Assembly: GCF_000195295.1 (NCBI RefSeq) | Contig: NC_015388.1 | Location: 2,790,001 to 2,854,000 of the forward strand | Length of the DNA: 64,000 bases | Direction of reading: 5' to 3' | Origin: Desulfobacca acetoxidans DSM 11109 | Lineage (GTDB): Bacteria > Desulfobacterota > Desulfobaccia > Desulfobaccales > Desulfobaccaceae | In this document: positions 8,480 through 17,069 of the stretch, in pieces | Layout of the letters: every line of letters starts with the position of its first letter | Position numbering within the stretch: position 1 is the stretch's first letter | Program-made: the position numbers and the translations under genes | Notes under the pieces: model-generated | The model's input: only the letters and a program-made list of their open reading frames with translations | What the model was told of the DNA's origin: nothing | The model's database searches: none

Positions 8480-9244
8480 ATGGAACCGATTAAGATCATG
8501 CCCTGCCTGGATATGAAAGACGGGCGGGTAGTCAAAGGCGTTAATTTTATAAACTTACGCGATGCCGGAGATCCGGTCGAAAACGCCCGTTTTTACGAAC
8601 GGGAAGGCGCAGACGAACTGGCCATGCTGGATATCGCCGCTACGGTCGAAAACCGCAAAACCAGGCTGGAATGGGTTGAGAAGGTGGCCGCAGTCATCAA
8701 TATCCCGTTAACCATGGGCGGTGGCATTGCTACGTTAGAGGACATCGAGCTGGTCCTCACAGCCGGGGCCGATAAGATCTCCATGAACAGCGCCGCCGTG
8801 AAAAATCCCGATCTGATTGATCTGGCTGCTAAAACCTATGGCCCCGGCAGGGTGACTATCGCCATTGACGGCAAGAGAAACCCGGCCATGCCCTCAGGTT
8901 TTGAACTGGTCATCGCTGGCGGAACCAAACCCGTAGGACGCGACGCCATCGCGTGGGCTACGGAGTGCCAGCAGCGAGGAGCCGGTTCTATCCTGCCTAC
9001 CAGTATGGACGGTGACGGCACCCAAAAGGGGTATGATCTGGAATTTACCCGAGCGATTGCAGATGCAGTCACAGTACCGGTCATTGCCTCGGGAGGAGCA
9101 GGAACCTTGGAACATTTTTATGAAGGAGCGACCAGAGGCGGAGCCCGGATTTTATTGGCCGCCTCAGTCTTTCATTTCCGCACTTTCAGTATCAGACAGG
9201 TGAAGGAATATCTTAAGAAGCGCGGACTGCCGGTTATCCTTTAA
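8480..9244 (+). CDS. hisF: Imidazole glycerol phosphate synthase cyclase subunit HisF
   Basis: The start at ATG 8480, after GGGAGGAACCCC, gives 254 residues, the normal HisF length; an upstream in-frame start lacks a ribosome site. It is a TIM barrel with the catalytic aspartates in IMPCLDMKDGRVVKGVNF and AIDGKRN, and phosphate loops MGGGIAT, ASGGAG and AASVFHF. With HisH it turns PRFAR into imidazole glycerol phosphate and AICAR. No other his gene is nearby and hisH is absent from the window. A cyclodeaminase-family gene follows 45 bp later. Confidence 0.93.
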   Translation: MEPIKIMPCLDMKDGRVVKGVNFINLRDAGDPVENARFYEREGADELAMLDIAATVENRKTRLEWVEKVAAVINIPLTMGGGIATLEDIELVLTAGADKISMNSAAVKNPDLIDLAAKTYGPGRVTIAIDGKRNPAMPSGFELVIAGGTKPVGRDAIAWATECQQRGAGSILPTSMDGDGTQKGYDLEFTRAIADAVTVPVIASGGAGTLEHFYEGATRGGARILLAASVFHFRTFSIRQVKEYLKKRGLPVIL

Positions 9245-9289
9245 CACCAATTGAACATCGAGAGCAGAGTTTCGAAGGGGAGGCGAGAG

Positions 9290-9934
9290 ATGGACAGACC
9301 TGGATTTTCCGGGTGGACAATCCTGGCCTTTGTGGAACAGTTAGCTGAAGGGGCGCCGATGCCTGGTGGCGGCTGTGCGGCGTCGGTAGCCGGGGCCTTA
9401 GCAGCGGCCTTGGGTTCTCTAGCCGGCCGGATCAGCCTGAAGAAAGAGGTTGACCCAACAGGACAGGAGGCATTAGTAAAACTGGAACATCAGTTAGATC
9501 AGGCCCGTCAGGGTTTTTTAGACCTCGTTGACGCTGACGCCCTGGCTTATCATGAAGTAGTACTGGCCAGACGCCGCCCTCAGTCAACCGAGGTAGAAAA
9601 GATAAGACGTCAGGCGGCCATTGCGGGTGCCTTTGCGCATGCCTGTCTCCCTCCCCTGCAAATGGCCAACCTCGGGTTGCAGGTAGCAGGTTGGGCCATC
9701 ACCCTGGCCGAGAAGGGGAGTCCGGTCATTCTGGCCGACGTCGGCGTGATGGGTTTTTTGGCCGTAGCAGTGGTGCATGGCGGCCTGATCAATGTCTTCT
9801 CCAACCTGAACATGATGGCGGATTCGGCCGAAGCCCAGACCCTCAGGAGCCAGGCCGAACGGCTGCGGACAGAAGTAGAAGGATTAACTCGACGGTTTAA
9901 CAGTCTGATCTACCGTCGGGCGAGAGCCGACTAA
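9290..9934 (+). CDS. Cyclodeaminase/cyclohydrolase family protein (FtcD C-domain-like)
   Basis: The ATG at 9290 has GGGGAGG upstream. The 214-residue all-helical protein carries the family signature EGAPMPGGGCAASVAGALAAAL near residue 22 and a KxxD-type helix (VDADALAYHEVV). Relatives are the cyclodeaminase domain of FtcD and the methenyl-tetrahydrofolate cyclohydrolase FchA, which act in one-carbon transfer on folate. It lies directly downstream of hisF, so a histidine- or folate-linked role is reasonable, but the exact substrate is not shown by the sequence. Confidence 0.85.
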   Translation: MDRPGFSGWTILAFVEQLAEGAPMPGGGCAASVAGALAAALGSLAGRISLKKEVDPTGQEALVKLEHQLDQARQGFLDLVDADALAYHEVVLARRRPQSTEVEKIRRQAAIAGAFAHACLPPLQMANLGLQVAGWAITLAEKGSPVILADVGVMGFLAVAVVHGGLINVFSNLNMMADSAEAQTLRSQAERLRTEVEGLTRRFNSLIYRRARAD

Positions 9935-9952
9935 AAAAAGAGGAACGACATC

Positions 9953-10156
9953 ATGGGACATGTCTTTAGTCCGAACCGGATGGGTTCTCTGATCAGCGGA
10001 CGAAGGCATCAGGCCGTGCAGCCGCGAGAACCTTTGCAGCGCGCCGGGATAGAGGTCGGCCAGCGCATCCTGGACCTGGGTTGTGGCGCCGGACAGCACC
10101 TACCCGTGTATCTCTCTCTTGATATGGGGATCAAATTCACTTGCAATCGGTTTTAA
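9953..10156 (+). pseudogene. Truncated SAM methyltransferase stub
   Basis: After a fair ribosome site (AGAGGAACGACATC), the 67-residue frame reads like the N-terminus of a class I methyltransferase: MGHVFSPNRMGSLISG, then motif I RILDLGCGAGQH. Similarity stops abruptly after motif I, with 16 unrelated residues to the stop. The rest of the Rossmann fold is missing, so it is almost certainly inactive, a deletion remnant between the cyclodeaminase-like and GGDEF genes. Confidence 0.7.
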
Positions 10157-10186
10157 ATGAACGTAAACTTGCATAAAGGGGTCATT

Positions 10187-11254
10187 ATGCAAGATAAAGA
10201 AGCCTTAGTTGAGGGATTGACCTCTCAGAGCCAGTTGGAGCGTTTGCTCACCTGTTTTGAATTATCCAAGGTTTTGGTCACCACTTTTGATATGCAGGCC
10301 TTGGTGCGATTGGTGATATCGAGGTTTAACGAACTCATTCCAGCTAGTAACTGGTCTATTCTGCTTCTCGAGCCAAAGACCAAGGAACTGGAATTTTTTG
10401 TAGCAGTGGGAATAGACAACGAAAAATTGCGGAGTGTGCGCCTCCAGATTGGTGAAGGCATCGCCGGAGTGGTGGCCCAGACCGCCCAGCCGATATTTAT
10501 TCAGGACGTAAGTCAGGACCCCCGATTCTGTTGCAAGGTGGATGAGATGACCGGGTTCAAGACCCGTTCCATCATCTGTTTGCCTCTACTGGTGCGTCGG
10601 GAAATCATCGGCGTCTTAGAAGTTGTTAATATCGAAAATGAAAACTTCTTTCTCAAGACCTATCTGCCGCTTCTGAACATCCTGGCCGATTATATTGCTA
10701 TAGCGGTCGACAATGTTCGAAACTTCCAAAAATTACAGGCCAAATCCTTTATCGACGACCTCACCGGTTTTTACAATACCAGGTACCTGGCCTGGACCCT
10801 GGAAAATCTGACCACGCAGATTTTACATGAACGGGCTCAGCTCTCTGTGGTCTTCCTGGACCTGGATAATTTTAAACGTGTGGTAGACTCCTACGGTCAT
10901 CTATTGGGCAGCAAGGTATTAAAGGAAGTGGCCCAGGTGATCGGGCACATGCTTTCTCCCCTGGACAGCCTTATCCGCTATGGCGGGGATGAATTCATTA
11001 TTCTGATGCCGTATCGAGATAAAGAGGCGGCTTTCGAATTCGTCTGCCAACTGCGTCGCGCCGTCAACCAGAGCTGTTTCCTATGGGAAGAGGGATTTAA
11101 TCTGAATCTCACCGCCAGCTACGGCATTGCCACCCTGCCCGACGACGCCCGAGACAAGGCCGACCTCCTGGAACTGGCCGACGCCGCCCTATATTCCTCC
11201 AAAGACCGGGGCAAAGATATGATCATGTTAGGTGTGGCCTTAAAAAAGGATTAA
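10187..11254 (+). CDS. GAF-GGDEF diguanylate cyclase
   Basis: The start is set at ATG 10187, five bases after AAGGGG; an in-frame ATG 30 bases earlier lacks a site. The 355-residue protein has an N-terminal GAF sensor (about residues 20-175, with GEGIAGVVAQTAQPI and the CLPL strand) and a GGDEF domain (about 190-350) with intact RYGGDEF. It should make cyclic di-GMP in the cytosol. The inhibitory I-site RxxD, expected before the active site, reads SPLD here, so product inhibition is probably lost. There are no membrane segments. Confidence 0.93.
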   Translation: MQDKEALVEGLTSQSQLERLLTCFELSKVLVTTFDMQALVRLVISRFNELIPASNWSILLLEPKTKELEFFVAVGIDNEKLRSVRLQIGEGIAGVVAQTAQPIFIQDVSQDPRFCCKVDEMTGFKTRSIICLPLLVRREIIGVLEVVNIENENFFLKTYLPLLNILADYIAIAVDNVRNFQKLQAKSFIDDLTGFYNTRYLAWTLENLTTQILHERAQLSVVFLDLDNFKRVVDSYGHLLGSKVLKEVAQVIGHMLSPLDSLIRYGGDEFIILMPYRDKEAAFEFVCQLRRAVNQSCFLWEEGFNLNLTASYGIATLPDDARDKADLLELADAALYSSKDRGKDMIMLGVALKKD

Positions 11255-11280
11255 CCGTTCCTGCTTACAGCATTTCCATC

Positions 11281-12285
11281 ATGACTGCCCAAAAAAGACC
11301 TCTGTCCCACCCCAAAATACTACAACTAGCCCGCGAAGTGCTGGCCATTGAGTCGGAGGGAATCGCCAACCTCATCCCCAAACTGGACCACAATTTTGTG
11401 CGGGCAGTACAGATGATCTTTCAGGCCAAGGGCCGATTGATTGTCACCGGCGTAGGCAAATCAGGCATTGTCGCCCGCAAGATCGTGGCCACCCTGAACT
11501 CCACCGGCGCCCCGTCGCTCTTTCTCCACCCGGTGGAAGCCATGCACGGCGATCTGGGAATGATCTCGCCTCAAGACGTGGTCCTGGCGCTGTCCAATAG
11601 TGGCGAGACAAGTGAATTGACTATCCTGCTGCCCAGCATCAAGCGCCTAGGAGTTCCCCTCATTGCCCTGACCGGCCGGGTGGAATCCACTCTGGCCTCT
11701 CACAGTGATGTAGTCATTGATGTAGGTGTGCCGCGAGAGGCCTGCCCTTTAGGGTTAGCCCCCACTGCCAGCACTACCGCCGCCCTGGCCATGGGAGATG
11801 CCCTGGCGGTAGCACTCCTGACCCAGCGAGGTTTTAAGGCCAGCGATTTCCGCCGGTTCCACCCGGGAGGCAGTCTGGGAGCCAGACTTTCCCTGGCTAT
11901 TGGGGAAGTAATGCTTACCGGTAACCGAGTTCCTCGGGTACACCCGGAAGATCCCCTGATCTCGGCTCTCCGAGAAATGGATGAGAAAGGTTTTGGAGCC
12001 ACCCTGGTAGTTGACGGTGCCGGAGTGCTGCTGGGCATCTTTACTGACGGCGACCTCCGCCGTTGTCTGAGAAAATTCCAGCACCTACAAGACAAAACCG
12101 TGGCCCAGGTAATGACCCCCTCACCTCACGCTATCGGACCCGAGTCCCTGGCCTCCCAGGCCCTGGAACATATGGAACACAAAGCTATTACAGTCTTGCC
12201 AGTGGTAGATGCCAAGCGGGTTGTGTTAGGAATTGTACACCTGCATGATCTGTTAGGGCGTGGAGAATTTCAGTTTAAGGCTTAA
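11281..12285 (+). CDS. kdsD: Arabinose-5-phosphate isomerase
   Basis: This 334-residue protein has the full KdsD layout. A SIS domain (about 40-175) carries TGVGKSGIVARKIVATLNSTG, the HGDLGM loop with its catalytic His, and SNSGETSEL; DALAVALL and FHPGGSLG follow, then two CBS domains (about 205-334). It converts ribulose 5-phosphate to arabinose 5-phosphate, the first step to Kdo of lipopolysaccharide, which supports an outer membrane. kdsC and the other Kdo genes are not adjacent. No clear ribosome site precedes the ATG. Confidence 0.95.
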   Translation: MTAQKRPLSHPKILQLAREVLAIESEGIANLIPKLDHNFVRAVQMIFQAKGRLIVTGVGKSGIVARKIVATLNSTGAPSLFLHPVEAMHGDLGMISPQDVVLALSNSGETSELTILLPSIKRLGVPLIALTGRVESTLASHSDVVIDVGVPREACPLGLAPTASTTAALAMGDALAVALLTQRGFKASDFRRFHPGGSLGARLSLAIGEVMLTGNRVPRVHPEDPLISALREMDEKGFGATLVVDGAGVLLGIFTDGDLRRCLRKFQHLQDKTVAQVMTPSPHAIGPESLASQALEHMEHKAITVLPVVDAKRVVLGIVHLHDLLGRGEFQFKA

Positions 12286-12315
12286 TTTCCCTTCCTCACG
12301 CTATATCCCCATCTG

Positions 12316-12972
12316 TTATGTCAGTTTTTGGAGTGCCGGCAAACTGCTCCTTAAAGACCGCAACGGTGTCAGCTCCGTAAAGGAAAACATTTCCACCGCA
12401 TGATTATCCGTATCCAATAACGCAAAATTAAAGGTCGGGAAACGACCTTCCTCCATGGTAAAGGCACCCGGTACGATCAGATAAACAGCATCGTTTTCCA
12501 GGTGCATCAACTCATGGCGGGGTTGAATAAGAAAATGGTGCGGCGAATTGATATAGAGAATCTGATTCAAACTGCGGCCAAAGCGCGTAACAGAGGGAGT
12601 ATGGGTGTGGCCATGGCAGATAATCAGCGGCGCCCGCCCGGAAGGAGGTTCTTTCTTATAGGTAGACACGCTGTCTTTGAATCGGATGAAGGCGGTAGCC
12701 CTGGTGTGGGCCAGGAAAATCCGGCCGGCTAAGTCCAGGGCCATTCCATTCCCCGTAGCTTCGGGTAATTCCGGCCAGAAGACGTCATAGACCCAGTAGA
12801 GTTTACAATGTGGGTGCAATGCCAGCCAATGTCGAAAGGGCTCCGGCTGGCAATCTCCCAGGCAGGCAAGCTGATGTATCTGCTGCCGCTGCAAAAAATC
12901 AAAAAAGAAGGGAAGTCCCGCCTGATAAAGGTGCGTATCCGCTATCAGGGCCAGAACTCCCCTCAGAATCAT
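12316..12972 (-). CDS. Calcineurin-like metallophosphoesterase
   Basis: The ATG at 12972 lies five bases after AGGAG; a GTG two codons upstream touches that site and is rejected. The 218-residue protein has ADTH (DxH), LGD and GHTHTP, which are metal-binding motifs of the YfcE/MJ0936 phosphodiesterase type. The usual GNH motif in the middle is not evident (the equivalent region reads YWVYDVFW), so activity may be altered. The substrate is unknown. It faces kdsD tail to tail. Confidence 0.8.
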   Translation of the reverse strand: MILRGVLALIADTHLYQAGLPFFFDFLQRQQIHQLACLGDCQPEPFRHWLALHPHCKLYWVYDVFWPELPEATGNGMALDLAGRIFLAHTRATAFIRFKDSVSTYKKEPPSGRAPLIICHGHTHTPSVTRFGRSLNQILYINSPHHFLIQPRHELMHLENDAVYLIVPGAFTMEEGRFPTFNFALLDTDNHAVEMFSFTELTPLRSLRSSLPALQKLT

Positions 12973-13027
12973 TTCCACTCCTAGCGATTAATTGATCCCA
13001 TTCTTGCCCCTGCCGTCAAGACAATAC

Positions 13028-13186
13028 TCAAACCACCTTGGGACCACAGGCATGTCCCTCAGACACTTTCAGTCGATCAAGCAGGCTGACCAGGTATCTC
13101 AAGGCTTCATCTTTATCTTTATCGATGACGATTGCCTCAATCTGCTGCTGTTCCGCATCCGTAAATTTTAGCGTCCTTTCGGCCAT
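13028..13186 (-). CDS. Small conserved-looking hypothetical protein (52 aa)
   Basis: The ATG (13184-13186) follows AAAGGAGAAAAAT. The frame translates as MAERTLKFTDAEQQQIEAIV, then a charged stretch and EALRYLVSLLDRLK, ending in VV before TGA. It is mostly helical with an acidic/basic run IDKDKDEA. No known motif is seen. A good ribosome site, balanced codon use and isolation from other frames support a real gene. It lies 55 bp downstream of the promoter side of the phosphoesterase gene, on the same strand. Confidence 0.65.
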   Translation of the reverse strand: MAERTLKFTDAEQQQIEAIVIDKDKDEALRYLVSLLDRLKVSEGHACGPKVV

Positions 13187-13512
13187 ATTTTTCTCCTTTC
13201 CTGCCTTTGAATTAAACTGTGTTGCTTAACAAGTTAATCAGCCCCCTAGGCGACTGTCAATACCAGCTCGCTAAGACCTTTCCCTGCACAAAGACAGAAA
13301 CTCCAAGTCTGTCACCATCCGGGGCTCCGCATGACGCAGACCTGGAGATCTGCGCCACCGATTTTCTGGCAGAATGGACGCTTCATAGCAAAACGATATG
13401 ATTTTCTTGCCTGTTCAGTTGGTATTTTCTGTCTAATATTACTAGACCATAAGTCTCGTCGGTTGCAGCCTAAACCGAACCTGGTATAATATATTCAATA
13501 GAGGAGAACTTC
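13187..13512. other. Intergenic region with palindromes and a promoter
   Basis: This 326-bp region contains two small palindromes, GACAGA...TCTGTC near 13283-13305 and CGCAGACCTGGAGATCTGCG at 13335-13354. The second belongs to a palindrome family also seen near 33.1 kb. A sigma-70-type promoter for the gene at 13513 follows (listed separately). No further gene is seen. Confidence 0.5.
13463..13490 (+). promoter_or_regulatory. Sigma-70-type promoter
   Basis: TTGCAG (13463-13468), a 16-bp spacer and perfect TATAAT (13485-13490) stand 22 bp before the ATG of the zinc-ribbon-like gene, which would have a very short leader. Confidence 0.65.
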
Positions 13513-13860
13513 ATGAGATCGTTGAAATATAAAACTTTCCCCCCCCGTTGCCCTTTCTGCAACCAAGAGATTGATCCACCTCAAGAATTTGATGACGTTC
13601 TAATGTATGAATTCGATGGCGGGCAATGCGCCTGCGGTGCGTCTTACTGCTTCGACCCCACCACACGTAATGGGGGGGCGGTAATGCTACAGGCCCTGGT
13701 GCTGGCGTGTCAGGGCGATTGGGACCGAGCTCTTTCTCTGCGGCCGGATGTAGACTACTACGAGGGGCGCATTATCAAATACAGCGCCCTAACCCACCGT
13801 GTCGGCGATCCAGCCTCATTTGGCACAATTTATTTCATCCGTCTCAGACCGCAGAAATAA
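13513..13860 (+). CDS. Hypothetical protein with N-terminal zinc-ribbon-like cysteines
   Basis: The 115-residue frame follows GAGGAGAACTTC. It has CPFC near residue 14 and CACGASYCFDPTTRNGG near residue 40, a spacing that could bind a metal. After this comes a helical segment (GGAVMLQALVLACQGDWDRA). The family is not recognised. It stands alone on the plus strand, converging with leuC, in the place where leuD might have been expected downstream of leuC. Confidence 0.7.
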   Translation: MRSLKYKTFPPRCPFCNQEIDPPQEFDDVLMYEFDGGQCACGASYCFDPTTRNGGAVMLQALVLACQGDWDRALSLRPDVDYYEGRIIKYSALTHRVGDPASFGTIYFIRLRPQK

Positions 13861-13898
13861 GCATTTATTATAATTCGATCACTACCATTCCCGTGTAG

Positions 13899-15164
13899 TT
13901 ACAGAGCTTGGGGCCCAACAATGCGCCCGGCTACTGCCGAGGCCGCCGTCACCGCGGGATTGGCCAGATATAACTTGGACTCGGGATGTCCCATTCTGCC
14001 GACAAAATTCCTGTTCGTGGTAGCGATGGCTGTTTCTCCGGGTCCCAAGACGCCCATATGCCCACCTAAACAGGGTCCACACGTCGGTGGACTGATGACT
14101 GCCCCGGCATCCAAAAAGATCTCGAATAGCCCCTCCTTCAAACATTGCCGATAGATCCAGGGTGTGGCTGGAATAATGATCAGACGCACGCCCCGGGCAA
14201 CCTTCCGTCCTTTCAAAACCTGAGCCGCCAGCCGCATGTCCTCCAGGCGTCCATTGGTACAGGAGCCGATAACCGCCTGATCGATCGGCACTGCGCCCAC
14301 TTGGGAAAGAGGATGGGTATTCTCTGGCAGATGGGGAAAAGCAATCTGGGGCTCCATCCCGCTAACGTCATATTCACGCACTGAGTGGTAGTTCGCCCCT
14401 GGATCGCTGGCAAAGAAAGTAACAGCCCGCAACGCCCGGTTGGCGACATATTCCCGAGTAATGTCGTCAGGTGCAATGATGCCGTTCTTGGCCCCGGCTT
14501 CAATCGCCATGTTACACATGGTCAGCCGATCGCTCATCGGCAGTCGGGCGACTACCTCACCGGTAAACTCCATGGCGTTATACAGGGCGCCATCAACTCC
14601 AATCTGGCCGATAAGAAAGAGGATCAGATCCTTCCCGCCCACCCATTGGGGTAATTGCCCGGTGAAAATAAACAACATGGTTTCCGGCACTTTAAACCAA
14701 CTTTCGCCGGTAATCATAGTCGCCGCTAAGTCGGTAGAACCCACACCGGTGGCAAAGGCACCTAAACCGCCATAGGTACAGGTGTGACTGTCGGCCCCGA
14801 TCACTAAATCCCCGGGTCCGACAATCCCTTTCTCCGGCAGCAAGGCGTGCTCCACACCCATTTCACCGCCGTCATAATAATGGCGCAGTTTCTGTTCCTG
14901 GGCGAAGCGCCGCAGCGTCTGACATTGGATGGCAGAAGGAATGTCCTTATTGGGGGCAAAGTGATCCGCCACCAACACCACCCTCTCCGGGTCATAGACC
15001 TTAAGCGCTCCGGCTTGGCGAAACTCTTTGATGGCAATGGGCGCCGTAATATCATTGCCCAAGGCAATGTCAACCCGGGCATTGATCAATTGACCGGGTT
15101 CAACGTAATCCAATCCGGCGTGCGCCGCCAGAATTTTTTCAGTGATGGTCATCGGTTTATTCAT
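13899..15164 (-). CDS. leuC: 3-isopropylmalate dehydratase large subunit
   Basis: The 421-residue length and sequence match the shorter (archaeal/LeuC2-type) large subunit. The [4Fe-4S] ligands are C302 (in GSCTNG), C362 and C365 (in TCGPC), with GADSHTCTYGGLGAFATG upstream. The enzyme isomerises 2- to 3-isopropylmalate in leucine synthesis and needs the small subunit LeuD, which is not adjacent. It is the last gene of the ilv-leu block, 237 bp after leuA. Closely related homoaconitase-type enzymes cannot be fully excluded. Confidence 0.93.
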   Translation of the reverse strand: MNKPMTITEKILAAHAGLDYVEPGQLINARVDIALGNDITAPIAIKEFRQAGALKVYDPERVVLVADHFAPNKDIPSAIQCQTLRRFAQEQKLRHYYDGGEMGVEHALLPEKGIVGPGDLVIGADSHTCTYGGLGAFATGVGSTDLAATMITGESWFKVPETMLFIFTGQLPQWVGGKDLILFLIGQIGVDGALYNAMEFTGEVVARLPMSDRLTMCNMAIEAGAKNGIIAPDDITREYVANRALRAVTFFASDPGANYHSVREYDVSGMEPQIAFPHLPENTHPLSQVGAVPIDQAVIGSCTNGRLEDMRLAAQVLKGRKVARGVRLIIIPATPWIYRQCLKEGLFEIFLDAGAVISPPTCGPCLGGHMGVLGPGETAIATTNRNFVGRMGHPESKLYLANPAVTAASAVAGRIVGPQAL

Positions 15165-15264
15165 GTAACAATTCCCGAATATGTATAGGCTAGCTTCATT
15201 AATATGACAGCCGCACAGGCCAGATAGCCTCTGCCACCGATAAATGTATCTTATCCTTTAAGTC

Positions 15265-15300
15265 CGCAGGGCGGGAAAGCGAAGCGCATCCCGCCTTGCG
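15265..15300. repeat. Hairpin repeat between leuA and leuC
   Basis: CGCAGGGCGGGA (15265-15276) and TCCCGCCTTGCG (15289-15300) form an 11-of-12 bp stem with a 12-nt loop (AAGCGAAGCGCA). It sits in the leuA-leuC gap without a T-run, so it is more likely a REP-type element or mRNA stability structure than a terminator. Confidence 0.55.
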
Positions 15301-15400
15301 TCTCTATATACCTAAAAATAACTTCTGCACCGGCTGGGAAGCCTCTACTACAAGTCCATATTATCATACCTGATGATGCTTCGACCAAATGGCGATTATT

Positions 15401-16945
15401 TTAGACCTGCTTCTCGCCGGCGTCGGCAGCCTGTTTCAGATAATAAAGCCGGTTCAGTCCGTTCAAAAAGGCCCGGGCGCTGGCGGTGACGATATCCGGA
15501 TCAACACCCCGGCCGGTCACGGTGTTGCCTTCCTCTTCCAGCCGTACGCTGATCTCTCCCAAGGCGTCGGTCCCCCCGGTAATGGAACTGACAGAAAACT
15601 TCAGCAGATTGCAATGGGATTTTGTCAGGTGTTTAATGGCGTTGAACGTGGCGTCGATAGGGCCATCGCCGAAGGTGGAATAGCGATGCACCTCGCCGTC
15701 GATCTCCAGTTTTACGGTCGCTGTCGGTTTGGCCATCGTGCCGGTCAAAACCACCAGCTCCGCCAGTTTATAGTGCTCCGGTGCCGACCGCCGCAGGACC
15801 TCCATTTCCACCAGACTTTCCAGGTCCTCGTCAAAAATGTGCTTCTTGCGGTCGGCCAGATCCTTGAAACGGACAAAAACACGGTTCAAATCATCCTCAG
15901 CCAAGCCGTATCCCATAACCTTCAGCTTCTCTCTCAGGGCGTGCCGACCTGAAAGTTTTCCCAACGGCAAAGTGCTCTCTTTAATACCGATGGACTGGGG
16001 CGTCATGATTTCAAAGGTGCTGGCTTCTTTGAGCACCGCATCTTGATGGATACCAGACTCGTGAGCAAAGGCGTTGGCCCCGACAATGGCCTTGTTGGGC
16101 TGCACCAGCATGCCGGTCAGTTTACTTACCAGCCGACTGGTGGGATAGATATGCTGCGTAACAACATCTGTATAATAATCAAAAAAGTCCTTGCGAGTCG
16201 CCAGGGCCATGACCACTTCCTCCATTGAGGTATTGCCGGCCCGCTCTCCGATGCCATTGATGGTGCACTCCACCTGCAGGGCACCATTCATGATGGCCGC
16301 CAGGGAATTGGCTACCGCCAGACCCAGGTCATTATGACAGTGAACGCTGATCACCGCCTGATGGATGTTGGGGATATGTTCCACCAGGTATTTTATCTTG
16401 GCACCGAATTCCTCCGGAATGGCATAGCCCACCGTATCGGGAAAATTTACCGTCGTTGCCCCGGCAGCGATGGCCGCAGTAAAAACCTGGGCAACGTAAT
16501 CCAGATCGCTGCGTGAGGCGTCCATGGCCGAAAACTCAACGTTGGAGGTCAGACGAGCGGCATATTTTACCGCCGCCGCGGCTTCTTCCAACACCTGCTC
16601 CCGGGTTTTTTGCATCTGATATTTCAGATGAATATCGGAGGTGGAAATAAAGGTGTGAATGCGCGGATTTTCCGCTTCCTTAATGGCCAGCCAGGCCGCA
16701 TCGAGATCGTCTTTCCTGGCACGGGCCAGACCGGCGATCTGTACCGAGCGGATTTCCTGTGCGATGCTGCGTACCGCCCCCAAATCGCCCCGTGAGGCGA
16801 AAGGAAAGCCCGCCTCTATGACATCCACCCGCAACATCTCCAGGTGTTTGGCGATCTGAATCTTCTCTTTGGTATTCAAGCTGGCACCAGGCGATTGCTC
16901 GCCATCACGCAGCGTGGTATCAAAAATGATGACTTTTTTCGGCAT
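15401..16945 (-). CDS. leuA: 2-isopropylmalate synthase
   Basis: The start at MPKKVIIFDTTLRDGEQSPG (ATG 16943-16945, after GGGAGAG) gives 514 residues, the length of full LeuA with its regulatory domain. Visible are the TIM-barrel catalytic DTTLRDGEQ, the metal-binding HCHNDLGLAVAN, NGIGERAGN, GIHQD, and a C-terminal allosteric domain with GTDALGEISVRL. It condenses 2-ketoisovalerate with acetyl-CoA in the committed leucine step, and leucine feedback is expected. It is downstream of pssA on the same strand. Confidence 0.96.
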   Translation of the reverse strand: MPKKVIIFDTTLRDGEQSPGASLNTKEKIQIAKHLEMLRVDVIEAGFPFASRGDLGAVRSIAQEIRSVQIAGLARARKDDLDAAWLAIKEAENPRIHTFISTSDIHLKYQMQKTREQVLEEAAAAVKYAARLTSNVEFSAMDASRSDLDYVAQVFTAAIAAGATTVNFPDTVGYAIPEEFGAKIKYLVEHIPNIHQAVISVHCHNDLGLAVANSLAAIMNGALQVECTINGIGERAGNTSMEEVVMALATRKDFFDYYTDVVTQHIYPTSRLVSKLTGMLVQPNKAIVGANAFAHESGIHQDAVLKEASTFEIMTPQSIGIKESTLPLGKLSGRHALREKLKVMGYGLAEDDLNRVFVRFKDLADRKKHIFDEDLESLVEMEVLRRSAPEHYKLAELVVLTGTMAKPTATVKLEIDGEVHRYSTFGDGPIDATFNAIKHLTKSHCNLLKFSVSSITGGTDALGEISVRLEEEGNTVTGRGVDPDIVTASARAFLNGLNRLYYLKQAADAGEKQV

Positions 16946-17069
16946 ACAAAACTCTCCCTGAAACCGACTCACCCAGCCAAATTATATAAACCGGCCAGCA
17001 AGCCGGGGGCAGATTGAACTGCTGCACCTCGGAATCACAAAAATAAAGAAATCACAGAAAGGCGAGGAC

